64,000 bases of DNA, from the NCBI RefSeq assembly GCF_003762925.1, contig NZ_RJUK01000001.1:434001-498000 (forward strand). Reading direction: 5' to 3'. This document shows positions 1 through 8,161 of the stretch, piece after piece. Positions within the stretch are counted from its first letter, which is position 1, and every line of letters starts with the position of its first letter. Below the pieces are notes generated by a model, which made no database searches, was not told where the DNA came from, and was given only the letters and a program-made list of their open reading frames with translations. The stretch comes from Marinimicrobium koreense. Lineage in GTDB: Bacteria; Pseudomonadota; Gammaproteobacteria; Pseudomonadales; Cellvibrionaceae. Position numbers and translations under genes: made by a program.

Positions 1-1
1 G

Positions 2-184
2 CGGGAAGTGACCATGGGTCAGCGTATTTTTACCGGGGTGGTATTCGGCATTGCCTTCCAATTGACCCAGAGCCTGCTCGGGCCTTCCAGCCTGGTGTTC
101 GGCTTCCCGCCGGTGCTGGCGGTGTTGATTCCCATCGCCGCCTGCGCCGCCTTCGGCCTGTTCCTCCTAAGCCGCACCCGCTAA
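2..184 (+). CDS. lptG: LPS export permease LptG, C-terminal fragment
   Basis: Only the last 60 codons are in the window; the gene enters from the left edge in frame 2. The peptide has two hydrophobic helices separated by the segment LGPSSLVFGFPP, which resembles the C-terminal membrane part of LptG, and it ends in a short basic tail. LptG pairs with LptF in the inner membrane as the transmembrane part of the LptB2FG transporter that extracts lipopolysaccharide towards LptC and LptA. The next gene is convergent. The assignment rests on this short tail alone, so LptF is a less likely alternative. Confidence 0.75.
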   Translation, partial: REVTMGQRIFTGVVFGIAFQLTQSLLGPSSLVFGFPPVLAVLIPIAACAAFGLFLLSRTR

Positions 185-223
185 CGCTCTCATTGCCGGG
201 GGGAACGCTCCCATTACCCCGAG

Positions 224-280
224 GTAGGGTGGATCGGTCCGACGCCTCGGAGGCCGCAGGCAGTCATCCACCATTAACCA
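224..280. repeat. Degenerate REP-like palindrome
   Basis: A stretch starting GTAGGGTGGAT and ending ATCCACCATTAAC is a diverged copy of the palindrome found in most longer intergenic gaps of this window (consensus arms GTAGGGCGGAT and ATCCGCCGTAAC). It lies between the convergent lptG and RDD genes, the position expected of such elements. Confidence 0.5.
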
Positions 281-298
281 AGCGGCAATCCGGCACGA

Positions 299-775
299 CT
301 ACGCCTTGGGCTCCTTCGGCATCAACCAAACACGAGTACCACTAAGGCGCCCGTGCAGGGTGTGGTCTCTCGGATCGACCCACAACCAGAAATAACCCAG
401 CCCCGCAAGAAACAGCGACAAAGGCGCTAGCAGTCCTCGTATCAGCCGTTGCCGGGGCGCCGGCAACTGGCCGGAAGCCGCGTCGGTCAGCTTCAACCGC
501 CAGGCCCGCATCCCCAGAGTCTGTCCTGAACGGCCCCAGAAATAATAGAAAAAGCCCACCCATACCGCAATCAGTCCGATGAACACGGGAAATCGCCAAT
601 AACCCCACTCAATGGCTTCGCGCTCGGTCGGCGCGCCCTGAATCAGTACGTTAAGCAGCGTCACCAGCGCACCGTAGGCCAGCCCCACGGCAATCAACAG
701 CAGGCTGTCATACACCATGGCGGCAAAACGGCGAAGCAGTCCGGCGGGGCGCGGTGTGTTTTGGGAATCGGTCAC
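299..775 (-). CDS. RDD family membrane protein
   Basis: A 158-residue protein with the RDD pattern: an Arg-rich N-terminal segment (LLRRFAAMVYDSLLL) leading into the first membrane helix, a second helix near residues 55-80 and a third near 115-132. GRSGQTLGMRAWRLKL is the conserved RDD loop. The start is GTG, because no ATG precedes the conserved RRFAAMVYD segment. RDD proteins sit in the inner membrane; some have been linked to ion or osmolyte transport, but the role of this one cannot be told from sequence. It is followed closely by the divergently unrelated cyclase/FHA gene on the same strand. Confidence 0.85.
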   Translation of the reverse strand: MTDSQNTPRPAGLLRRFAAMVYDSLLLIAVGLAYGALVTLLNVLIQGAPTEREAIEWGYWRFPVFIGLIAVWVGFFYYFWGRSGQTLGMRAWRLKLTDAASGQLPAPRQRLIRGLLAPLSLFLAGLGYFWLWVDPRDHTLHGRLSGTRVWLMPKEPKA

Positions 776-817
776 GATGATAGGGTCCGGCGGTCGATGA
801 ATGTCAGGTGATTGGAG

Positions 818-1702
818 TTACAGTCGGTAGTGAATCAGCCATTCACCGGCGCGCTCCGCCGGTTGTCCGATGGAGATGGTGCCCGAACCGAACAACGGAA
901 ACTCTTCCCGTCGCAGGTACATTTCCGGCTGATCCGGGCCCGAGACGTAGGTGCCGTTGGTGCTGTGATCCACCAGCACGAACTTGCCGCGCCGGAAAAT
1001 CACATGGCAGTGATCCCGCGAGGCCAGCCCGGACTGAACGTGCAGGTGAGCCTTTATGGGGTCTCGGCCGATAATATAGGGCGTCTGCTCGGGGTGAATG
1101 GTCAGTTCTTCACTGCCGAGTGTCAGGTGTAGCTGGTAGCGGCTCATTTTTCCGGCGATCTCTTCGATCGACATCACCGTGGTGGCACTGTGGCTCTGGG
1201 TCGGGGTTTCCCACTGCAGGCGGTAAATCAGGCTGTGTCGGGTTTCGCCCTTGACCGCCACGCGGTCAAACTCCTGGCAGTGTTCCCGGGTGGCCCCCTG
1301 AAGCTCATCAACCAGTGTCTGGGTGAGCACAATCTGGTTGGCCCGGGCCACCTTGGCGACAAAAGCCGCGTCGTTGACCGCCTCCCCAAACACATCATTG
1401 TCATCCAGCAGGGCCGGGCCGAAGGCAATACCGATACGTAGCGCCACCCCGGCATGGCGGGCTTCCCGCTGCATGGCAACAGCAGCGTCGCAGGCGGCCT
1501 GGGCGGTATCGAAGCGGGCCATCACCTCGTCCCCGAGGGTTTTGACCACATGCCCCTGATAGCTCTCGGTCACGTGAGTCATGATGTCGATGGCACCGTC
1601 CACTGAGCGCTTCGCTAACAGGTTGCCAAGACGCTTATACAGGGCTGAACTGCCCGAAACGTCGGCAAACATGATGGCTAGTGTCCGATTGATGGCGGTC
1701 AT
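818..1702 (-). CDS. Class III nucleotide cyclase domain protein with C-terminal FHA domain
   Basis: The N-terminal half is a class III adenylate/guanylate cyclase catalytic fold: FADVSGS holds the first metal-binding Asp and KTLGDEVMARF the second. The C-terminal third is a forkhead-associated domain with GRD, SRDHCHV and NGTYV motifs, which in this family bind phosphothreonine peptides. The pairing suggests a soluble signalling enzyme recruited or controlled by Ser/Thr phosphorylation. I chose the ATG at 1702, just before the conserved NRTLAIMFADVSGS. A GTG at 1768 would add 22 residues of no recognisable homology. No kinase gene lies nearby. Whether it makes cAMP or cGMP cannot be decided from sequence. 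Confidence 0.8.
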   Translation of the reverse strand: MTAINRTLAIMFADVSGSSALYKRLGNLLAKRSVDGAIDIMTHVTESYQGHVVKTLGDEVMARFDTAQAACDAAVAMQREARHAGVALRIGIAFGPALLDDNDVFGEAVNDAAFVAKVARANQIVLTQTLVDELQGATREHCQEFDRVAVKGETRHSLIYRLQWETPTQSHSATTVMSIEEIAGKMSRYQLHLTLGSEELTIHPEQTPYIIGRDPIKAHLHVQSGLASRDHCHVIFRRGKFVLVDHSTNGTYVSGPDQPEMYLRREEFPLFGSGTISIGQPAERAGEWLIHYRL

Positions 1703-1786
1703 GAGACGGTAGGCTGCTCCAGAACGACTCTTAAAGGTGAATGATAACGCCTGGCGCCCCGAAAACACAGGTACCCGGCAAAATCC

Positions 1787-2308
1787 CTACCCATCCACCG
1801 GATCCAACCTCACCAACCCCTCATCATGCAACCCCACCAAAAGCGGCTCGCCTTCCTCGTTCACTCGAAACCGCCCATACCGGGCAGCCTCATAACGCTC
1901 GGCCTGTCCCTCCTGAAAAAAGAAGGCATTGGTGGCAAACAGAATCCGCCCATTGCGGTGCCGAAAGAACAGGGCTCGCTGATTGTCCTCAAGCGCTGTG
2001 TTCGACGCGGCGAGCCGAACAAAGTGCGCCACACCCCGTTCATCCAGACGCACCACCGCATAACCCTCGGAAATCTCCTCCCGCTCACTGTCTGCCGGGC
2101 CATTGGAGCCGACGGCGTCACGGATCTGATTGCCGATTTCAAAACGGAGCGTCATGTAATCCCCCTGCATCAGCGAGCGCGGGTCCACCGGGGCGAGCTC
2201 GAGATACATGATTTCACCTTGGGCCAGGTGCTGCTCCTTCTCATAAATGGAAAAATTGACGAGCACCAATATGGCCAGGGCGGTGACCAGTGCGATTCCC
2301 CTACGCAT
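1787..2308 (-). CDS. GDYXXLXY domain protein
   Basis: A 173-residue protein with an N-terminal signal anchor (residues 5-20) followed by the family motif around RSLMQGDYMTLRFEI, which matches the GDYxxLxY signature. The remainder is probably a small periplasmic domain. Genes of this family usually sit directly behind DUF4401 and DUF2157 membrane proteins, as here: this start overlaps the end of the DUF4401 gene by 8 bases, so the three are probably co-translated. No biochemical role is established for the family as far as I know. Confidence 0.8.
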   Translation of the reverse strand: MRRGIALVTALAILVLVNFSIYEKEQHLAQGEIMYLELAPVDPRSLMQGDYMTLRFEIGNQIRDAVGSNGPADSEREEISEGYAVVRLDERGVAHFVRLAASNTALEDNQRALFFRHRNGRILFATNAFFFQEGQAERYEAARYGRFRVNEEGEPLLVGLHDEGLVRLDPVDG

Positions 2309-3353
2309 CGGTCATGTCTCCAGAGAGGCTGGCCGACCAACGATTCAGGCCATAGCGCACAGCGAAAAAAAACAGTCCGAGAATCAGCAGAGTGAAGGAT
2401 TTTTCCAGTAGGGTCAGGTCCAGACGGTAATAGTAGGTGGAAATGGAAAACAGCAGAGACAGTACGCCCAGCCCCATCACGATCCGGTGGTTGATGGCGA
2501 ACCCCAGGGCAATCAGTGCTGCGCCCTGCGTCAGACCGAAAGCATAAGAGGAGGCCAGACAAAGAAGCACCAAGGTGACCGCACTGATAATCAATGCGCG
2601 TCCAGTCAGCGCCATTGGGTTCATGCGGATCACCCGGTAGGCCAGATAGCCAAGCGCGCCGCCGGTCAGCCACTCGCCCAGCCAGTGGGGAAACCAGGCG
2701 ATTGCGAGGCTGTCTTCCACCAGCTCGGGAAAACGGATCAGGTACTGCATGACCAGCAGCCCGAGCGTCAGTCCAACGGCGATGCTTTTTAGGGCGTTGC
2801 GGTGCTGAGGGTAGTGAAATTCGTTTAGCCAAAATACACAGGTGATACCCAAAACGACGGGCGGAATACCGTACACGGCTCCGGTTTCCACGCCGAGAAA
2901 AAAAAGGGATAAGCCCGCAAACAACGCAGAAAATATTCGGTGCAACTGACTCGCCATCAGCACGGCAAGGGCCGAATGCAGGATCAACATGCCAACCCAG
3001 AACAGGGCGTTGATGTCATCAAGCCAGTAAGCGATCGCATAGGCGACCAGCAATTGACCGGCGAGGCTGGACGCCAATACCAGTTGCTCCAGAAAAACAC
3101 TCTGCCGATGAAGCAATAAACCAAAAGCGCCACCGATCAGCAGTAAACCCAGCACCAGGGCGATGATCGGCTTATCCAGTGCCTGGATGAATCCCAGGCC
3201 GAGAAAACCCAGAAGAAACAGCGCGGCCAGCCAGCCACCGATTCCCTGAAGAACAAGCAGATACCAGGGAATCACCGGCCCTTGATCGTTGCCCGGTTGA
3301 AGGTCGATACCGGCTTCGGCGAGGCGGCGCTTTGCGTCAGTGTTCTGGTTCAT
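2301..3353 (-). CDS. DUF4401 polytopic membrane protein
   Basis: A 350-residue, very hydrophobic protein with about ten predicted membrane helices and a soluble N-terminal stretch of about 35 residues. Its place between a DUF2157 gene and a GDYXXLXY gene, with 17- and 8-base overlaps, supports the DUF4401 call. The three proteins probably form one inner-membrane assembly; function unknown. The start is the ATG at 3353, inside the end of the upstream gene. Confidence 0.75.
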   Translation of the reverse strand: MNQNTDAKRRLAEAGIDLQPGNDQGPVIPWYLLVLQGIGGWLAALFLLGFLGLGFIQALDKPIIALVLGLLLIGGAFGLLLHRQSVFLEQLVLASSLAGQLLVAYAIAYWLDDINALFWVGMLILHSALAVLMASQLHRIFSALFAGLSLFFLGVETGAVYGIPPVVLGITCVFWLNEFHYPQHRNALKSIAVGLTLGLLVMQYLIRFPELVEDSLAIAWFPHWLGEWLTGGALGYLAYRVIRMNPMALTGRALIISAVTLVLLCLASSYAFGLTQGAALIALGFAINHRIVMGLGVLSLLFSISTYYYRLDLTLLEKSFTLLILGLFFFAVRYGLNRWSASLSGDMTDA

Positions 3354-4305
3354 GGTGCATAAGCCGGTTCAGATGAATCAGCCACTTCACCAGGGCCGTG
3401 GTCGAGCCGATGGTGATGGCGCTAAGCAGAAAGAAGACACCGTCTTCCTGCAGGTCGGTGTGCGCAATGAACAACCCGTCGATGACCACAATCACGGAGA
3501 GGCAGCCGCCGGCTAGCATAAACAGGTCAGGTTTGAGGTGCCGGTAAACGCCGTAAATGGCCGCTAACACCAGCGCGTAGATCAGTAGCTCGGCACTGAT
3601 CAGGGTGTCCGAGCTGCCTATTAACGCCAATATGGTGGCCGCCATCCCGACGCCGGCGGCAATCAGGCGCTGAGCCCATCCGGTATCGAGCCAGGTCAAT
3701 CGGCGCGCCGCCAGCTCCCACCCACTCAAACTCAGGGAGTTGATCACCAGCAGCGCCCAGGCCAGGCTGGTGTCCCCGGTCAAAATCCAGACCGAGCCGA
3801 AGGTGCCGTGATAGAGCATCGTGGCCAGATTCCAAAGCCCGATCACCAATACCCAGAGCGCGGGCAACCGGGCAATCAGCGCCCAGGGCAGAATCATCAG
3901 GCTCCAGGTAAAAAACAGCTGCCATGGGTCCGCGCCGGTCTGATAGGTTTGACCGAACAGGGCCAGCAAACCGCCCACCACCAGTGCCGCGGCAAACAGC
4001 GCCGCTTTCGCCACCAGCCCTCGTCCACCTTTCCAGAAATAGGCGCTCACGGCGATGAGCAGCGCCAGCTCAACCAGCGCGAACCGACCCAGATGACCCA
4101 GCTCGGTCCAGTTGTAGGCAATAAAAAACAGCAGCGCAAAGCCAAGCGCCAAAGCGCTGAGCCAGAGCAGAAGATGATCGAGGAAACGTTGCCAGCGGGG
4201 CAGGGAAGGATAGAGGCCGAGCAACGTGGCCGCACGCTGGTAATCAGCAGGAGCGAGTTCCTCCTGCTCAATCAGATGATCCAATTGTCGGCGCGCCGTA
4301 TCCAT
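3337..4305 (-). CDS. DUF2157 polytopic membrane protein
   Basis: A protein of 322 residues. A cytoplasmic N-terminal segment (about 45 residues, MDTARRQLDHLIEQEEL onward) precedes around ten hydrophobic helices, which is the DUF2157 layout. The frame stays open to 4605, but the ATG at 4305 was chosen because family homology starts there and a longer start would run under the divergent CsgG-like gene. It is first in a three-gene operon with DUF4401 and GDYXXLXY genes. Function unknown. Confidence 0.75.
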   Translation of the reverse strand: MDTARRQLDHLIEQEELAPADYQRAATLLGLYPSLPRWQRFLDHLLLWLSALALGFALLFFIAYNWTELGHLGRFALVELALLIAVSAYFWKGGRGLVAKAALFAAALVVGGLLALFGQTYQTGADPWQLFFTWSLMILPWALIARLPALWVLVIGLWNLATMLYHGTFGSVWILTGDTSLAWALLVINSLSLSGWELAARRLTWLDTGWAQRLIAAGVGMAATILALIGSSDTLISAELLIYALVLAAIYGVYRHLKPDLFMLAGGCLSVIVVIDGLFIAHTDLQEDGVFFLLSAITIGSTTALVKWLIHLNRLMHHEPEH

Positions 4306-4546
4306 GAAAGCAGGTCCGTGTTCGTTTTCAGGCAGTATCCACAAGCCAACCAACACCGTCAAGCACACGACGCGACCGGTTGGGCCCCCTTGCGATACCG
4401 ACCGCGGTATCCGTACCGTATTCCTGTGGTGTTCAAGGACTCTGCGCTGTGTTTCAATAACCGCTATGGATGCTTGCCTGCGGGCGGAGTACCTGAACGG
4501 AAGAGTCAGCAGTGCTGGCTCAACAATAACAAACGAGGATGTCAGT

Positions 4547-5524
4547 ATGTTGAGAAGGTTTATCACGCCACTGGCGGCCATCAGTCTGATGGCTGGCTGC
4601 GCCACCCAGACGCCCCCGATGGATGATGTGGAATCATCACTCTCCCCTGAAGAGCAGCGGGCTGCCCAGCAAGCGGCTCAGGAGGCGGAACAGCAGCCGG
4701 AAACACTGGCGCTCAAGCGCAAAATTGCCGTAGGGCGTATTTCCAATGAAACCAACTACGGCCGGAGTCTGCTGCGTTCTGGAGCCCAGGACGAGTTGGG
4801 AAACAAAGTCACGGACATGTTCCTGCAGTCGCTGGCCAACAGCAATAACTATCTGATATTCGAGCGGCCCGACATAGAGCTGCTGTCCCGCGAAGCGGAG
4901 CTCTCCGGGCAGGAAGTGAATATCACTGGTGTAGACACCCTGGTAATCGGCTCGCTGACCCAGTTTGGCCGTGCCACCACGGGCGAACGCGGTTTTCTGT
5001 CATCGTCCAAAACCCAGGAAGCCACCGCGACGGTGGATCTGCGCTTGGTGGATGTAACCACTGGCCGGGTATTTGCCTCAGTGACCGGTTCTGGCTCCTC
5101 TTCGGTCGAGCAGGCCAGGACTATGGGATTTGGCTCGGCCGCTGGTTACGACGGCAGTCTGAATGACCGTGCCATTGCCGCTGCGGTGATTTCGGCAGTC
5201 GATAAAATGACCGGAATGTTTCTGGAAAGAGCCTGGACCGCCGATGTCCTCGCGGTGGAAAACGATCTGATTTATATCAGCGGCGGCGCCAGCCAAGGTG
5301 TGCAACCGGGCATGGTGTTCGATATTGAAACCCGCGGCCGACAGGTTCGCTCCCAGACCACCGGCGGCACCATCACCCTGCCCGGGGAAAAGGTCGCGCA
5401 ACTTGAAATTCTGGATCTGTTCGGCGACGACCCGCTGGATCAGGGTGCCTATGGGCAACTGATTTCAGGCTCCATCGAGGGGCACGATATTAAAGCGTTA
5501 ACGGTAAAGGAGACCCGGGAATGA
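4547..5524 (+). CDS. CsgG/HfaB-family lipoprotein
   Basis: A 325-residue lipoprotein: signal peptide with lipobox SLMAGC and acylated Cys18. The core shows the CsgG-family start of domain (LKRKIAVGRISNETNYG) and the helix VTDMFLQSLANSNNYLIFERPD. CsgG forms the outer-membrane secretion pore for curli subunits in enterobacteria, but no curli genes occur here. The family also includes HfaB and many proteins of unknown role. The ATG at 4547 has a good ribosome site (ACGAGGA) and starts the signal peptide; an upstream in-frame start would destroy it. It heads a tightly overlapping operon of four lipoprotein genes, with DUF4810 and DUF799 partners as in Neisseria. Confidence 0.85.
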   Translation: MLRRFITPLAAISLMAGCATQTPPMDDVESSLSPEEQRAAQQAAQEAEQQPETLALKRKIAVGRISNETNYGRSLLRSGAQDELGNKVTDMFLQSLANSNNYLIFERPDIELLSREAELSGQEVNITGVDTLVIGSLTQFGRATTGERGFLSSSKTQEATATVDLRLVDVTTGRVFASVTGSGSSSVEQARTMGFGSAAGYDGSLNDRAIAAAVISAVDKMTGMFLERAWTADVLAVENDLIYISGGASQGVQPGMVFDIETRGRQVRSQTTGGTITLPGEKVAQLEILDLFGDDPLDQGAYGQLISGSIEGHDIKALTVKETRE

Positions 5525-5841
5525 AACATTTATTAGCGTGTGCTCTGGTGTTGGTTCTGGTCGGCTGCGTGCAATCGCCCACGAAAGAGACTCGTGTGGT
5601 CGACGACCGCCCGGGTCTGACCTTTGAGCTGTATTCGTCCGCAACCGGCGAGCACGAGCTTTTTATCGACGATGTGTCGTACGGCCCTGTCAGTCAGTAT
5701 CTTGAAGGCGAAAACCGGCTCCGGCTGGTGGATGGAACCCACCGGGTTGAGCTCAGGCACAAGGGGGAAGTCACCTTCAGTCAACGGGTTTATCTCGGCG
5801 CTGGCGTCAACCGTGTGATCAAGGTGGGTACCAATGAATAG
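5521..5841 (+). CDS. Small lipoprotein, PEGA-like
   Basis: A 106-residue protein with a lipobox (VLVGC, Cys16). The mature part is beta-rich and its ending (LRLVDGTHRVELRHKGEVTFSQRVYL) recalls a PEGA repeat, a small surface domain built on GxHxVxVxxxGY-like strands. That resemblance is weak. Its start overlaps the CsgG-like stop codon (ATGA), and its end overlaps the next gene by 8 bases, so it belongs to this lipoprotein operon. It may be an accessory of the CsgG-like protein. Confidence 0.75.
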   Translation: MKHLLACALVLVLVGCVQSPTKETRVVDDRPGLTFELYSSATGEHELFIDDVSYGPVSQYLEGENRLRLVDGTHRVELRHKGEVTFSQRVYLGAGVNRVIKVGTNE

Positions 5842-6187
5842 GAAATTACTTTTTGCAGTCGGCGTTCTGGGGCTGTTATCCGCTTGCGTCGCCCCCCAGA
5901 CAATGTACGACTGGGGGCAATATGAGCAGACGCTGTTTGTGCATTACCACGAGCCGGCACTGAAAAAGGAAGCGCTGGCGGACTACATCGCCTTTGTCGA
6001 GCAGGGCGGGCGTCCGGATCACCCGCTGGCGCCAGGTCTGTACGCTGAAGCAGGCACATTTCTGTTGGAGGAGGGGGATCTCTCTGGTGCCATGCGGTTT
6101 TACCAAATGGAGTATGACGCCTGGCCCGAGAGCCGGCCTATGCTGGGCACACTGATCGAAAACCTGGAGGCGCGGATTGATGAATAA
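5834..6187 (+). CDS. DUF4810 lipoprotein
   Basis: A 117-residue lipoprotein (lipobox LLSAC, Cys18). The mature sequence begins YDWGQYEQTLFVHYHEP, a typical DUF4810 opening, and the helical rest includes a TPR-like stretch (FLLEEGDLSGAMRFYQMEYDAWPESRPML). DUF4810 proteins are found between CsgG-like and DUF799 lipoproteins; this order is kept here. Probable periplasm-facing outer-membrane component of unknown role. Confidence 0.85.
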   Translation: MNRKLLFAVGVLGLLSACVAPQTMYDWGQYEQTLFVHYHEPALKKEALADYIAFVEQGGRPDHPLAPGLYAEAGTFLLEEGDLSGAMRFYQMEYDAWPESRPMLGTLIENLEARIDE

Positions 6188-6854
6188 ATGGATTCAGGCT
6201 ATGGCCGCATTGATGCTGTTGTCCGTGGTCGGCTGCGCGACGGTCGAGCGCGACGAAAATCGACTGGATGACTTTCACGCCGCTCAACCCAAGTCGCTAC
6301 TGGTCGTGCCGGTGGTCAATAACTCCACCGATGTGCAGGCGCCCACCTCGGTGCTGGCAACACTGCCATTCCGGCTGGGGGAGAAGGGCTATTATGTTTA
6401 CCCGGTCAACACCGTCAAAACCCTGCTGGAGTTTGAAGGCTATTACGAGCCGGCTGAAGTGCACGCACAGCCGCCGGAGCAGTTGGCTGAGCTGTTCAAA
6501 GCCGATGCCATTCTCTATGTCACCGTTCACGAATGGACATCGCGGTATGTCCTGGTGTCCACCACCACCGAAGTGGATTTTGAATACCGCATCGTGAACG
6601 CCGACGGCGCCGAGCTCTGGTCAGCGCGCAAGGTACTCCAGTATTCACCCCAGGGAAACAGCAGCGGGAATCCTCTCGCGGACCTGATTGCCTCGGCGGT
6701 AACTGCAGCCATCGAACGTGCCGCCCCCAACTACCTTCCGCTCACCCGTCAGGCCCACAACGAAGTGTTTAACGGCCATTACGTGGGGCTTCCACCTGGC
6801 CCCTACAGCCCCGCTTACGAGGAATATTACCAGCAGCTCAACAACCCCGAGTAG
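6180..6854 (+). CDS. DUF799 lipoprotein (GNA1162-like)
   Basis: A 224-residue lipoprotein (lipobox SVVGC, Cys19). The motif KSLLVVPVVNNSTDVQAP followed by TLPFRLGEKGYYVYPV is characteristic of DUF799, the family of neisserial surface antigen GNA1162. The ATG at 6180 overlaps the DUF4810 stop region by 8 bases; a TTG three bases upstream is the only alternative. This is the last gene of the four-lipoprotein operon. A trans-envelope complex nucleated by the CsgG-like protein is a reasonable inference, unproven. Confidence 0.85.
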   Translation: MNKWIQAMAALMLLSVVGCATVERDENRLDDFHAAQPKSLLVVPVVNNSTDVQAPTSVLATLPFRLGEKGYYVYPVNTVKTLLEFEGYYEPAEVHAQPPEQLAELFKADAILYVTVHEWTSRYVLVSTTTEVDFEYRIVNADGAELWSARKVLQYSPQGNSSGNPLADLIASAVTAAIERAAPNYLPLTRQAHNEVFNGHYVGLPPGPYSPAYEEYYQQLNNPE

Positions 6855-7012
6855 CCTCAGCGGGATATGCGTGCCCTGCCATAACATCAGAGTAGGGCAC
6901 GCATGAGGTGCCATCCCATGCCATCACCTCCCAACCCTATGGCAACCCCGGCAACTCCGGTACACTCTCCCTTGGCATCGCAATCTCGATTCAAACCACA
7001 GGGACCGGCCCC

Positions 7013-8161
7013 ATGCCCCGCTTTCTCCACACCGCCGACTGGCAGATCGGCCGCCAATACAGCCGCTTCGCCGAAGAAGACGCCTCAATCCTGGCGGACG
7101 CCCGCTTCACCGCCATCGAGACGCTGGCCGCCCTGGCCACCGAACAGGCCGTGGATGCCGTCCTCGTCGCCGGGGATGTGTTCGATGCCCAGAACTTATC
7201 GGACCGGACCATCCACCGCACCTTTCAGGCCATGGCCGGCTTTACCGGCCCCTGGCTGCTCCTCCCCGGCAACCACGACGCCGCCCTGGCGGAAAGCGTC
7301 TGGACTCACGCCCAGCGCCTGAGTGCCGTGCCGGACAACGTCGATCTGCTCCTGACACCGGAAGTCCGCGTCTATCAGGACCTGGGCTTCGCCGTGCTGC
7401 CCGCGCCCCTGACCCAGCGGCAGACCTACAACGACCTCACCGAATGGTTCGATCGTGCCGACACCCCCGAAGGCCTGCTGCGCATCGGCCTGGCTCACGG
7501 CAGTGTCGAGGGCCAACTGGCCGAGGAAATCGACTCCACCAACCCCATCGCGGCCGACCGGGCCGCCACCGCCCGGCTGGACTATCTGGCCCTGGGGGAC
7601 TGGCACGGCTATAAAACCATCGACGCCCGCACCCGCTACAGCGGCACGCCCGAGCAGGAGCGGTTCAAAGACAACGGCGCCGGCCAGGCCTTGATTGTCG
7701 ATATTGAACGGCCCGGTGCCGAGCCCCAGGTGCAGTCCCACACCACCGGCCAGTTCCAATGGATAAAGCACCAAGACACCCTGGCCGTGGCCAGCGATAT
7801 CGAACGGTTGATGACCGAGCTGGACGCTCTGCCGCCGCGCTCGGTGGTGGACCTGACGCTGAATGGCGAAGTTGACCTGTCCGGCTACCAGACGCTGCTG
7901 CACTACCTCGGTGGAGCCGAGGCCCGCCACCGCAGCTTTCAGTCTCACCTGTCCGGGCTGAACCTGATCCCCACCGAGGAGGATATCGCCGCACTGCATG
8001 CGGACGGTTACGTGGGCGAGGTTATTGGCGAGCTGCGCGAGCGGCAGGAAGGCCAGGGCGAGGAAGCCGACACCGCCCGCACGGCCCTGGCGATACTGGC
8101 CGGCATGCTGCGTGAAAATGGCACGACTTCCGAGAGCGAACAGGTGGAGAGCGCCAAATGA
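7013..8161 (+). CDS. SbcD/Mre11-like DNA exonuclease subunit
   Basis: A 382-residue calcineurin-like phosphoesterase with the metal motifs in order: HTADWQIG, AGDVFD, PGNHD, AHGS and GDWH. This is the layout of the Mre11/SbcD nuclease family. The C-terminal domain is longer than the metal core and probably caps the active site. The ATG at 7013 was chosen because HTADW should lie within the first ten residues. Its stop overlaps the start of an SMC-like ATPase by 4 bases, so the pair is the functional unit. It resembles the YhaO-YhaN pair of Bacillus more than classical SbcD-SbcC. Probable role: end processing in DNA break repair. Confidence 0.85.
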   Translation: MPRFLHTADWQIGRQYSRFAEEDASILADARFTAIETLAALATEQAVDAVLVAGDVFDAQNLSDRTIHRTFQAMAGFTGPWLLLPGNHDAALAESVWTHAQRLSAVPDNVDLLLTPEVRVYQDLGFAVLPAPLTQRQTYNDLTEWFDRADTPEGLLRIGLAHGSVEGQLAEEIDSTNPIAADRAATARLDYLALGDWHGYKTIDARTRYSGTPEQERFKDNGAGQALIVDIERPGAEPQVQSHTTGQFQWIKHQDTLAVASDIERLMTELDALPPRSVVDLTLNGEVDLSGYQTLLHYLGGAEARHRSFQSHLSGLNLIPTEEDIAALHADGYVGEVIGELRERQEGQGEEADTARTALAILAGMLRENGTTSESEQVESAK

